The notes under the pieces are model-generated. The model did not search any database. It was given only the letters and a program-made list of their open reading frames with translations, and was not told the DNA's origin. Below are positions 1 to 9,902 of a stretch of DNA of 64,000 nt, one piece after another (position 1 is the stretch's first letter; every line of letters starts with the position of its first letter). The stretch lies in contig CBFFRP010000080.1 in the NCBI GenBank assembly GCA_965644295.1, forward strand, positions 124,001 through 188,000. The letters are read 5' to 3'. This stretch comes from Paraphysomonas bandaiensis. Its lineage: Eukaryota; Chrysophyceae. The position numbers and the translations under genes were made by a program.

Positions 1-533
1 TTCTTCCACGGCAAGCTACATCCAGCACCCAAAAACTTCTCCGGTATGGATTGCAACAGCAACATTCGGGCAAAATCCTCCATGTTAACTTCACTGCCGA
101 TACCTGTAAACGCCAGGCCCTCAGGGTACAATATCACCTGGCATATTTCTGTGTCCTTTTCGGTCCCTTCATAAGCAGTCATTTTCACAGCGAGAGTAGA
201 ACCTGTCTCAGATTTAGCGCTTTCGATTGCAGCCGACAAGCGGGCCGCGAAACTGTTTTCTTCTTTCTCAATTCGTTTCGGCCATGCTGCTGATGATGTT
301 GTGCGCACTATCACATGCCTGTCGACATGCGGGGCCGTATCTTGCAGTGCAGAACACGCATCACATGAACTGGAGACATCCCCGTCCCTCTCTATCTCTG
401 CCTTTCTATCGCAGGAAGCTGCCTGTGTCTTGAGCGCAGAGCGACCAGAGAGAAGATTGCGGCCCCACACCATCAGCATGTGTGCAGCTATGAACAGCAA
501 TGGCTTCCGCAAATGTGCAACCAAATGATTCAT
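1..533 (-). CDS. Sucrase/ferredoxin-like (thioredoxin-like ferredoxin) protein, N-terminal part
   Basis: An open frame runs leftwards from an ATG at 533 to the window edge without a stop, about 177 codons. After a hydrophobic N-terminal stretch (residues ~9-28, possible signal or anchor) and a short variable linker comes a region matching, from my knowledge of the family, the start of the Suc_Fer-like domain: a strand reading RHVIVRT, then AAWPKRIE, a helix, and a strand CQVILYPEGLAFTGI followed by a helix ending ARMLLLQSIPEKFLG. The family has a thioredoxin-like 2Fe-2S fold, but the iron-binding Cys/His residues lie in the C-terminal half, outside this window. No intron is evident. The assignment rests on order and spacing of motifs rather than a search. 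The frame is easily missed because its stop lies beyond the edge. Confidence 0.6.
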   Translation of the reverse strand, partial: MNHLVAHLRKPLLFIAAHMLMVWGRNLLSGRSALKTQAASCDRKAEIERDGDVSSSCDACSALQDTAPHVDRHVIVRTTSSAAWPKRIEKEENSFAARLSAAIESAKSETGSTLAVKMTAYEGTEKDTEICQVILYPEGLAFTGIGSEVNMEDFARMLLLQSIPEKFLGAGCSLPWK

Positions 534-592
534 CGCTCCATTCGCTCTGTAGCCTGCCAGCCAAACAAAATTCCGTAATCAACATACTGGAA

Positions 593-739
593 TGTGTATG
601 TATGTATGTATGTATGTATGTATGTATGTATGTATGTATGTATGTATGTATGTATGTATGTATGTATGTATGTATGTATGTATGTATGTATGTATGTATG
701 TATGTATGTATGTATGTATGTATGTATGTATGTATGTAT
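593..739. repeat. (TATG)n tetranucleotide microsatellite
   Basis: About 36 nearly perfect tandem TATG units. The array lies about 60 bp upstream of the start codon of the leftward sucrase/ferredoxin-like gene, so it sits in its 5' UTR or promoter. The Met-Tyr-Val-Cys and Ile-His-Thr-Tyr repeat frames through it are artefacts of the 4-bp unit. Confidence 0.98.
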
Positions 740-940
740 CACATACTGCAAACAAATGCAATATCCAAAAAAACAAAAGGTGGGACAAATATAGACTCGA
801 ATATAGACTACGTAGTATATACGTAGTACGAAGTAGAATATAACATGCATTTGAAACACGCACTGAACTATTCACTATTCTCCTTGAACATGGCAGCCGT
901 TAGTGGCATATATCACTATTCGACCATAGTTACTGTAAAC

Positions 941-2077
941 ATGAGTGAGACAGATTCAGACAGGGAGGAAGAGTTACCTCAAAGGGGAAGAGGAAGTGGC
1001 CATAAACGCCGACAGCGTGTTGTCTCTGTTGACTCCAATGCTGATAATATATCTGACTATAAGAATTAACGAACTAAAGCAGGTATGAAAGCAGCATACA
1101 AGCAAAGGTTGGCCATATTGCAGCGTGGTGTAAAACAGAGTACCATGAAGCTCTGATGATGATGAAAATTTGAAGAATCCATTCCCGAAAGGCATCTGTC
1201 TTGATTTCTGCGGCCATCTGTTCACACCGGCTCACGAAAGAGGGAAGCTAAGGACCCCAGATGACATTCGAGAAGGTGAACCTGCCCCCCCCTAGTGTAT
1301 CCCACACTAAGGGATATAGAAGCTCCATCGTCGACATATATACCTAAAGAAAAGTGAAGCTGGACGTGGACTTAGACGTAGACCTACGGCTGGCGATAGA
1401 TGGCTACGAGAAACACATCAATGAGCTGAAGAAGAAAGGACTCATGAAAGCAGAAGGGGGAAAAAGTCCATTAAAATTGAATGGCTATAAAATTTTAGCG
1501 ACGAAAATGATGCTGATGGTTCCCTGTGCCATTGCATGCAGTTGGTCCTATATGTTGTTCATGTGGGCATATTTTGTTCTGATGTGGAATTTGATGAATA
1601 GATCTGATTTAGTAGCTCATTGATGATTGAACTTTTTGACTGGAAAGGTGATGCAATGCTTGTTCAAGAGCAAGGACACAAAGCGGACAAAAAACTTTGT
1701 AACTAGAATCACCCGTTACGCCTACGAGTTGACTTCACCTATTGTACACAAAATAGTTCAGTTGTTGGCCCAAAATAACAAACGAAAAGTTGAAATACCT
1801 ACACAAATGACACTTATTAGTGGGTAGATATGAGTGATTTCACCCTTGGGCCACACAAGCATTCGGCTATATGAGAGGTAGAAAATTATCTGCAAGTCAC
1901 GTTAGATTCCCGAAGAAATATCTCCACTTTAATAGATTCCCGGTACTTATCCCCCAGAACACCACAAAAAGTTGCGAGTCCGACTTTGTTGAGGACACCG
2001 ATGATTATTCAGAGAATGAGTGCGAAGAAATCTGTGATATACTTAGCAGTAGAGGTAGTCTTTGGTTGGAAGCGTAG
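941..2077 (+). pseudogene. Decayed Crypton-like tyrosine recombinase element
   Basis: Disconnected reading frames, broken by stops and frameshifts, read like a tyrosine-recombinase (Crypton-type) transposase. A charged N-terminal piece starts with an ATG at 941. A second piece at about 1395-1510 contains GYEKHINELKKKGLMKAEGG followed by GYKILATKM. A third at about 1545-1620 has FVLMWNLMNRSDLVAH, then after a frameshift FDWKGDAMLVQ. This order (GY..I..LK..G, GK, GY..LA, then WNLM.RSD and W.GDA) is what I know of the recombinase domain of elements common in oomycetes and related eukaryotes. No intact catalytic domain with the Arg/His/Tyr set remains. The final piece (1871-2077) overlaps repeat copies also found near 15.3 and 17.0 kb. 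Confidence 0.5.
1848..1998 (-). repeat. Dispersed repeat R1, partial copy
   Basis: Aligns by eye to 16957-17096, and in reverse complement to about 46345-46500 and 62665-62815. Shared landmarks are CCACACAAGCATT, GGTACTTATCCCCCAGAACA and a GCGAGTCCG-CTTTGTTGAGG end. Orientation is given relative to the copies at 46.3 and 62.7 kb. Confidence 0.75.
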
Positions 2078-2100
2078 TGGGTTTGGTTATCATGTGATCT
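1995..2100 (+). repeat. Dispersed repeat R2
   Basis: Matches the reverse complement of about 15315-15425. Both contain CACCGATGA, AGAGAATGAG or a variant, AGTAGAGGTAGTCTTTG and a GGGTTTGGTTATCATG end. It is the tail of the last open piece of the decayed recombinase element. Confidence 0.7.
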
Positions 2101-3772
2101 TGGTGAAATATTATTGCGAAGAAAAAAATACAATAAACACCTAGTCATACTACTAACTACTAGTCATTGTAAACTGAAGATAATATAATATTATTTAATG
2201 ACTAGATTTTCAACTTGTTTTTTTTTTGTTTGACTATGTGGTAAATTACATCAAATTCACTAAAGTTCAAAAATAGATCTCGTGATATTAATGACTAGTA
2301 CAATTGAAAGCCGTAGTTATAAGAAGGTATGTAAATTACAGTAGTAAACAGTTGTATTCTTATTAATCGTACTATGAGAATGAATGACGACAAGAGTATA
2401 GTAGTGAAACGAAGTGTGGTGACGATGTAAGGTGTAGTGACGAAGTTGAGCGTACGAGAAATGAGTGGTATAGTAGAGATAACATGAAATTGGTGAATGA
2501 TAAGAGATATTGATTATAATTTGTAATTCTCATCATCGAGTATAAGTAATAACAGGGATAGGGAACAATATATTGTGTTGCAATATATTGTAAACTATAT
2601 TGATTGTTGGACTGGTCGAATATTATACCTGTTAAAGTAGCTCACAATATATTGCAATATATTCCAACCAATATTATGATAGTCATATATACAAAAAGCT
2701 TCTTAACTGTAGGGTGCAAAGTATAAGACCACGTATATAAATATCCGAAAAATAAGAAAAAATCCTATTTTTTAAGTATCGCCAGCTCGAACAATACTCT
2801 ACTACGCCTCTACATATGTATGTACAGTAATTCTCTTAATATAATATATATATCATATAGTGATAAGAAACGACATCTGAACGATAAATTCATACAAAAG
2901 TAGGGGCATTTACCGCTGTTTTTGGAGTCCGGTTGAAGGTGAACCAACCAAGCAAAGTCTGTGCAAAGTCTGTGGACGTAGACGACAACAGAAGATATCG
3001 AATAGTTACGACTAAATCTAGCTGTCAATGAACTCATTGGTAGCAAAGAGAAGAGAAATGACGAAGGAGATGTGACGAGATCTGACGAAGGCATTAGGCT
3101 ATCTTATACATTATACACTATATTATTTAGTAGTATTATTTTAACAAAATTTGGCCTCATAAAATTTGCAATATGTTGTTCCATATATAAAATATACATA
3201 TCAAAGTTTGACATTATGTGAGAAATATTGTAATTATTATGAGGCCAAATTTTGCTAAAATAATAATATATATATTGTAGCAAGCAAAAATAAATATATA
3301 ATTGTAATATGCAATATATTGCAATCCAATATATTTTGACGTGGCCCTGCTAAAAACAGAATCTACGCATTTGTTCAATTACTGATTAATGATAGGAATA
3401 TATTGCTGGTTTTAAAGCTCCATTAATATTACGGACGGGACGCTATCTAACAAAAGCCCTGTTCCAATATATCAATATATTGTTCCCCAGCCCTGGGTTG
3501 TAGTATGGGCGGATATAATGCTTGACGCATACTTCCAAAGTATGAAGTATGAAGCAATATTGATGAAAATTACCTTCATTAAAGCAGAAAAGATTTCTCG
3601 TAATTAATTTTGTGAATTCCAACACGGAATGAAACCATTTCGACGTCAATTCAATACACCAATGAAACAGGGCTGGCGAACATTGAACAGTTATGTACAA
3701 ATAAATAGAGCATACACTACGCAGCAACTTGGTAAGCGCAAAACCACGCACAGTAACGGCATATATTTGTGC
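2101..3772. other. AT-rich intergenic region with repeats, no supported gene
   Basis: Very AT-rich. It holds multiple CAATATATTG palindromes (near 2571, 2590, 2644, 3306 and 3470) and a pair of inverted segments (about 3130-3155 and 3235-3265, around TTTGGCCTCATAA / TTATGAGGCCAAA). A repeat copy, R3, lies at 3345-3495. Short open frames (such as 2810-3094 and 3443-3751, both on minus) have no recognisable features and run through repeats. Confidence 0.7.
3345..3495 (-). repeat. Dispersed repeat R3
   Basis: The reverse complement of this segment aligns with 15143-15310: CCAGGGCT, an AATATATTG cluster, AGCGTCC, TTAAAACC, CATTAATCAGTAATT and GCGTAGATTC occur in the same order. More diverged copies are at about 22645-22765 and 41372-41420. 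Confidence 0.7.
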
Positions 3773-4446
3773 TTAATAATATACATCATCTAACTCAACA
3801 TCAACATCCTCTGCACCCCCGGACTCTTTGAATGCTTTGAAATATTTCAACAAACTTGGGACTAGCTTCTTGAAGTCTGCTTTGGAAACAAACTCAATAT
3901 CAATGGTTCTGCAGCAATACATTTCAGCAACTAAATTAGTCGAAAAAAACTTCACACACCTGTTTCTAAGTATTAAAGATATGGAATAAGTATACTGAGT
4001 GGGTGCACAGCATCTACGCAGTGTCGCAGTGCCACAGTACCCAGGAGCTAAGGGGTCTTCCTCCGTCCCTCGACGAATTTCGATAATATCGTGCAATGAT
4101 AATTTTCTAGCATCTGGAGGAATCTCCGACATCCGCATTACTGAACTCATTTCAGAGTAGTCAGGGCACCAATATATACTATTTCTATCATTCCTATCCC
4201 ACATTAGTAGACGTTTCTTCGGCTGACCCCATCTACCTGCTTGAACATGAGTTTAAATGAAGAGCCAGTATTCGGCTCACCGTGTTTATAGACACTCATA
4301 CCATGGCCTCCAAGGGTCCTCTCAAAGCCATCTCGAGGAGACATTGACGCCTGAGATGCAAATGACGGGAACGCCCCAAGAACTCGCCGTGACCCTTCTT
4401 GCGTCATATCACCAATGCTGCCTAGTCCGATAATAAGCTCCCTCAA
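3773..4446 (-). CDS. PH-domain protein
   Basis: Three exons join in frame: 4446-4281, 4236-3960 and 3908-3773, with introns of 44 and 51 nt. The joined product has the layout of a pleckstrin-homology domain of the phospholipase C/ELMO-like class: a strand GMSVYKHG, then RWGQPKKRLLMWD, a Trp-Cys pair (YWCPD), KLSLHDIIEIRRG, a loop with a run RRCCAP, and SLILRNRTIDIEF made by the second splice, then a C-terminal helix with a Phe-Lys pattern and an acidic tail. PH domains usually bind phosphoinositides or proteins at membranes; the ligand here is unknown. The first exon opens at TTG/CAC with no in-frame ATG, so an upstream exon holding the true start is missing from this model. A splice acceptor candidate (CTAG) lies about 10 bases further upstream. 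Confidence 0.6.
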
Positions 4447-4790
4447 GTGGACTAGATATGCAGTTGAATTATGAATTATGAACTACCTTAATTTTGATCG
4501 GCAGTCTGTGCTTTGCGTTGCGTGCAGCGGCAAGCAAGCAAACATATGCACTGGACTGGTTGTAGTATGGTAATACTGTACAAGATATGTGCTGATTTGC
4601 GTGCTGCTCGTGAGGATGAAAATTGGATATACAATTGCAGGAAATACCGCAATACTACTGTACAGTCCTCAGATGTACGACGTACTCCTGTAGGTACGGC
4701 CGTGCATGGCATGGTTCTGTTGGAACATAGCCAGACACGCACCATCATCTAACGCGACAAGTATTCATTTTAAAGTTCAGTATCAGCAGC

Positions 4791-6218
4791 ATGGACTTGT
4801 TTGATGATCCATTAACGCCAGTATCAAATGATAGCTATGACAACGAGCTGCTGTTATCGTCTCGAAATGATGACATTCAGAGCCGTAAGAAGAAATTCAT
4901 ATTCCGTCTCGTGCAGGCCCTGCACAGCGCCGGGAACCTGTCGTACCGAACGGAAGAAGCAGTGCGCAATGTATCGCGGTCGCTTCACATCTACTCCACT
5001 TGCACTGTCTTCCCAGTTTCAGTGAATATATCGTTCAGCTCCTCCACGTCTCTCACGCCCACCAACTCAGAATCGTACACTTTTAGGATTTCGAGTGGAT
5101 TTGACTGCTCTAAACTTCACAAGTTAAATGGATTATGTTACAGTCTAATTCGCCGTGAGATTGATTTGGTTGCTGCGGAGACTACACTCCAAATAATAGA
5201 AGATGCAGAACCACTGTAAGTGCTTGCTACCTTTCTGGAATCTGATATGACTGTAACTAGGTACCCATCATACGTGACTGCTGGTGCGTATTGCTCGGCT
5301 TCGTTGTTCTCCTCCTTACTTTTTTTTGGTGGTGGTATATATGATGGCTTATGTGCTGCTGTGATGGGTGCAGTTGTATATTGCATTAATCAATGCACCT
5401 CTAGCATTGTGGGACTTTCTGAAGTGGAATCCTTTGTGTCTTCTTTCTGTGTTACCTGTTGCACATGCCTCTTGAATAAATTTGTTGCGGCAAGAAGTCT
5501 GTGCTTATACGGCCAGCTGTTCGGGGGGGTGGTGTGGCTGTTGCCCGGTTTTAGTATAACTCTAGCGTTGCTGGAGATATATTCGAAGATGATCGTATAC
5601 GGGTCTGCCAGGCTAGTACATGGAATATCTTTAGCTTGTCAGCTGGGGTTTGGTATTGCTATCGGATGTAGATTGGTTTTTCCTGAAGTTGATATACCAA
5701 CTAGTTTCGCCCATGGATGCGAAAACCCGTTGCCAAGTGTCACGAAGGCGTTTTTGCTTCCTCTGGCCAGTATATCGTTTGCAATAATTCTCAATGCTGA
5801 AATACATCAGCTTTTGGGTATGGTTGTGGTTGCGGCTGTTGGTTATGCGACGACCAGTCTGCTTGAGCTCACCAATACTGCTGGGAGCTTTGGTGAAAAT
5901 GCCATACCCCTGGCAGCTGCTATGGTGGTCACGGCAACAGCTCGAGTGTATGCATATCAGATGGGCAACCAACGCCCGTTAATCTATATATTTAATGGTC
6001 TCCTTATTCTTGTACCAGGCGGATTGGGAGTGCGAGGCATGTCGAATGTATGGTCCGGTGACATAGAGAGTGGGATACAGTTCACTTTCAAAATGGTCAT
6101 GATCGGTGTGTGTCTAGCCATAGGCGTCTTCTTGGCATTACTTCCCACAAAGAAGATGTCATTGCGACAAAGGAAGAACAGCGTGTATGAGTATACACCC
6201 ATACACGATGCATTGTAG
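4791..6218 (+). CDS. ThrE/PRM10-like threonine/serine exporter family membrane protein
   Basis: Two exons, 4791-5215 and 5261-6218, separated by a 45-nt intron (GTAAGT...TAACTAG), give 460 residues. The N-terminal cytosolic part shows the family hallmark HSAGNLSYRTEEAVRNVSRS, then a strand-rich segment, then about ten hydrophobic segments in exon 2, including SLLFFGGGIYDGL and a conserved LVPGGLGVRGM near residue ~395. This matches the DUF1212 (ThrE) plus DUF3815 (ThrE_2) architecture known in bacterial threonine/serine exporters and fungal pheromone-regulated PRM10 proteins. It probably sits in a plasma or endomembrane; the substrate cannot be read from sequence. The ATG at 4791 lies only 345 bases from the divergent PH-domain gene. 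Confidence 0.85.
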
Positions 6219-7102
6219 AGTGTAATAGGTTGTTGCTAACAATAGATGCTACCATCTATTGTTAAAATTCTCCCGTTTATATCAGTAAAACAATATGGTG
6301 ATAGTTTCTAATATTTGGTTCAGTGTCCTACGATCATCTGTAGAGTGTGTTCGACTAAACACGTTTAATCTAATTATGTATTGATGTTTATGTAATGGGG
6401 AAATGTAATTATCGACGTGAATATATCTAGAAGTAATCTTTGATCTTTGAGTGGCTATTGCTGCAAGCTGCAATACAGAATCAATGTCGAAATACCTCTC
6501 AAGTGACATCATTCTCAAGATGAATTTCACAGTGCGTACTGTATAACTGCTACTATGTCAATGATATTGTTATAGCATTTATTGTTTGCAGTTTCAATAT
6601 TTGATAATTAATTGTTACGCAGCCCTGCTGCTCAATATGACATCACGCAGGCCAATGTGAGTAGTATAACGGTTTAGAAACATATTTTAGATGAAAGGCT
6701 ATACATATTTAGATGTAAATCGGCGGAACATCCCAATTTATATTAACCATTCTTCACATAACGCTATGAAGCTAATGAGTTTCACATATACTATCCAGAA
6801 GGTGAGTCCTTAAATTGTTATAATACCGCAATTTTTCTGGTGAATTACACTGGTGTTATATGTATTGCACAATTTATACAGTAAAAATATTTGTAAAGCG
6901 AACTCCTGTGATGCAAACATTTCACCGTGAAATATAATACAACGGGATTATAATACCATGATTCATTATTCATGACAAAAAATTCAGCTTTACCATTGGC
7001 AACGAGTTTCTGCCAATTGCACCAACTACGAAAAAATAATTATTCGCCAAGAAGCAGAACTTTTCCACTACGCAGACACAGCTGCCCTGTCAATAAGTTG
7101 CT
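6219..7102. other. Intergenic, convergent gene ends
   Basis: AT-rich spacer between the 3' ends of the ThrE-like and TM9SF genes. Contains an inverted repeat just after the ThrE-like stop (AACAATAGATG near 6238 against CATCTATTGTT at 6250). No coding region is supported. Confidence 0.6.
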
Positions 7103-9314
7103 CTAATCAATCTTAACATTACTATATATCTTTCGAACGAATATTCCGGCTCCCCATACCCCGATTGTTCCGCACATTAGAAAGAGCGAAAAACAAAATA
7201 GAAACCTGCGCAGAATACTCGCGTGAGAGAGATGTCAATATAGTGAAAACTGCTTACATATAGCCGAAGTAAAAGGAAACCTGCAGCAGCCCAGTCATCT
7301 GAGTCTTATATGTAAAATAATAAATGGAGTAAAGAAACACATATCCCGCAGTGGATCCCGCCGAGAGGAAGGAAATCCATTGCCAATGGTAGTTCTCAGA
7401 GTTGAGGAGGAAATAAACTGCCACGATAGTGGTACATACGGTGACCATTGCGAGAATACAGTATACCAGCAGCATAAACCCATACACATAGTAGAACTTA
7501 TAAGACCAAAACGATGTAAAAACGAAGTACATCTCGATGAATATCGACCCGAAGGGAAGAATACCAGAGACGGGGATGATGAACCAGGGCGACGAATACC
7601 ATTTCGGTGCAGGGATTGGCCTGATGAGGTATGTTCTATGACGCTCATAGCAGTGAAACCAGACATGCACATACATACCTCGGAATGCTGTTGACGCGAC
7701 AGGGTAATTCCACCTTGCCTACGAAGTGTCTACCAAAGATGGTCCCCACCACTGTCAGTGGAAAAGAAACGAAGAGCCAAACAGCAATCATCTTTATGAT
7801 AACCATTGCTGGAATCGCATTTACAGTATCATAGTATATCGCGATAGAGTTAAGAAGTGCCACAACCGAAACTACAGTTGTCGGGAAAAACAAGCTAGTG
7901 CAAAGCATAGCCTGCTGCCATTGAGAGTTCTGCTCTGCACGGGCAGAAGTGAAATACTTCCTGTAGAAGGAGCCAGATGAGAAGCCAGCTACAACAGAGG
8001 AAAGGGCAAAGCAAACAATGAAAGTAGATGCCATTTCTCCGCGGTCTTCATACATGTAACCATGCATTGGTCCTGTGGGCACAGCACCATAGTAATGCAT
8101 AAGGTTCAACGGTTTTCAGCTTTTACATACCTGCCATTGCATATAAGATGACACCTAAAAGTAGCACAATGAGTTGCCAGCCAGATCCCCACAGTGCAGT
8201 AAAGAGAATGAGGTGAGATGGAGGACGGAACACGTCTCCATGAACCTGCTTCCATCCAGAGTCCTCTCCCATCATGCGGGACCCTTCCACATCTAGCTCA
8301 TCGTCTTTGGCGTAGCGTGCAAAGTCATTTCGAAGTGTGCGTAACAAAATTAACGCTACCAAGCCACACAGGAATATAACCATCATGAAACTGTTGAATA
8401 TAGAGAACCAATGAATTTGGTGCTCAAAGAAGTCGTATTCCAAGTAGCGATTGAAGCGGGTCTCGAAGGGCTTGGTGGTTGCTTTCCAACGTACACTGTA
8501 CGTGTATCGGAGAGTTGAGCCGAGTTCAATAGGAACTGGATTTTCAGACGTCAGATTAGCTTCAATTATCCGATTGTCATTGTACGATAGGCTCAATGAC
8601 CGGTGAGTGAAGATATGCTGTACCATGAAATCTTATCAGTTTTCGAACATTTGTAGTATATCGATGCGAGTACGAAAACATACCGGAATCATCTTGCCAG
8701 ATTTCTCGTCACGCAAAATTTCTCCTACCATTCCCCACATGGGCAAGTCATCCAAGTAGAGTTCGTACCAGTACTAAATAGAGTAATTATCGCGAATACT
8801 GGAATGATATATTCCCACCTGTTGGTTCACTGCCTGCTTGAGTTCTTGGACATCATCTTTATTCAGCACCATGTCGCATACATCCTCACGATTTACATCC
8901 TCTGTAACACCAAGTGAGACATGTCAGCATAGAAAATTCAGTCGTACTGGCGAAATGAAGTTTAAATCCGCTATTTCGGAGTTCGTTTCCTTCAAGTATT
9001 TCCCCAATACCAGATGGTCTTTTCTTTGTCTCTATTCCTAAATCAGGCTTGCAAAAAGGCAGGTCATAATATGGATAAGTTTCCTGAAACGATAATGAGT
9101 TGCGAAAAGATGGCAATGAGGGGCAGCGTGTACCTGAGGGTTGTGGTATGGGCCCACAGTGTTCACCCACAGTGTAACCGCTTCATCGGCTTTATACTGA
9201 AAGAATAGTTGAGAACGAAAAGCATTCAACGACATGTATCACCATATGGTTATTGTCATCAGCATGCGTCACTTGCACTGCTGCCAAAATCACGAATACA
9301 AATGATTTGACCAT
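7103..9314 (-). CDS. Transmembrane 9 superfamily (nonaspanin) protein
   Basis: Nine exons join in frame to 596 residues: 9314-9243, 9196-9134, 9083-8948, 8901-8819, 8773-8684, 8617-8131, 8072-7679, 7620-7258 and 7205-7103, with introns of 45-66 nt. An N-terminal signal peptide ([17 protein letters not shown]) is followed by the lumenal domain with [24 protein letters not shown] and GEILEGNEL. Then come [20 protein letters not shown] and nine hydrophobic segments, including [32 protein letters not shown] and FYFGYMFLFCF. The C-terminus is VKID, fitting the KxD/E motif by which TM9SF proteins are retained in the Golgi via COPI. The family acts in endosome/Golgi sorting and adhesion. Length is normal for the family (about 590-660). 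Every splice phase matches, which strongly supports the model. Confidence 0.93.
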
Positions 9315-9902
9315 ATCGACTTGTGCACTCTACTCCACTTCAGCACTGAAATCAATGAACACCAAGAAGTATGTGACAATCAAAGTCTATTTCAGCACAT
9401 TATTCGGTAGTTCTCTGCGCTGGGCACTGGGGTGCATAGCAGTACTGCACTGTATATTGACTTAATGGAGAGAGGCAGAGTCGGCAAAAGCAAGTAGCCT
9501 AACAGTACACTACGGAATACACTGTATCCCAAGAGACTACGGATCATATATGTGGGAATCCGTGCGATGTGTAGGCAGTACTACTCTGAAGGTAGTCTGG
9601 ATGTATACGAGTGTTCTGTACATAAAACTGAAATAGTTGGGAAGTGAGTGTCTGTACAGGAACTCAACAATCAAATATTCAAATATTGAATTTGATTTGA
9701 TCATAAAAAGATTGCTCGGCATCGGCATCCGCATCGACAGCAGTCAGAACAGAACTCAGTGTTGTGAGGCGTATCGTATCGGTGCAGCACATAGCAGTTG
9801 ATATTAATATCTAGAGACTTACCCGCATCAGAGGTACAGTGCAGTGCAGTGCTATTAGATGTATGTCTGTAAATGTATCTGATCGATATTTCCTCGCAGA
9901 GA
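9315..9902. other. Divergent promoter region of TM9SF and ribonucleotide reductase genes
   Basis: 588 bases between the two start codons. Short imperfect repeats (GTGCAGTGCAGTGC near 9838). No gene or recognisable element was seen. Confidence 0.5.

Noticed and set aside
500-875. Several Met-Tyr-Val-Cys and Ile-His-Thr-Tyr repeat ORFs on both strands
   Set aside because: They are translations of the TATG microsatellite in frames that happen to lack stops.
3443-3751. 102-codon minus-strand frame downstream of the PH-domain gene
   Set aside because: Runs through an R3 repeat copy and AT-rich sequence, with no recognisable motif.
4488-4748. Minus-strand frame between the PH-domain and ThrE-like genes
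   Set aside because: Overlaps an opposite-strand open frame of the same length, has no domain features and lies in the expected promoter; at most it holds an unseen first exon of the PH gene.
7380-7980. Plus-strand frames opposite the TM9SF gene
   Set aside because: Antisense shadows of well-supported exons.
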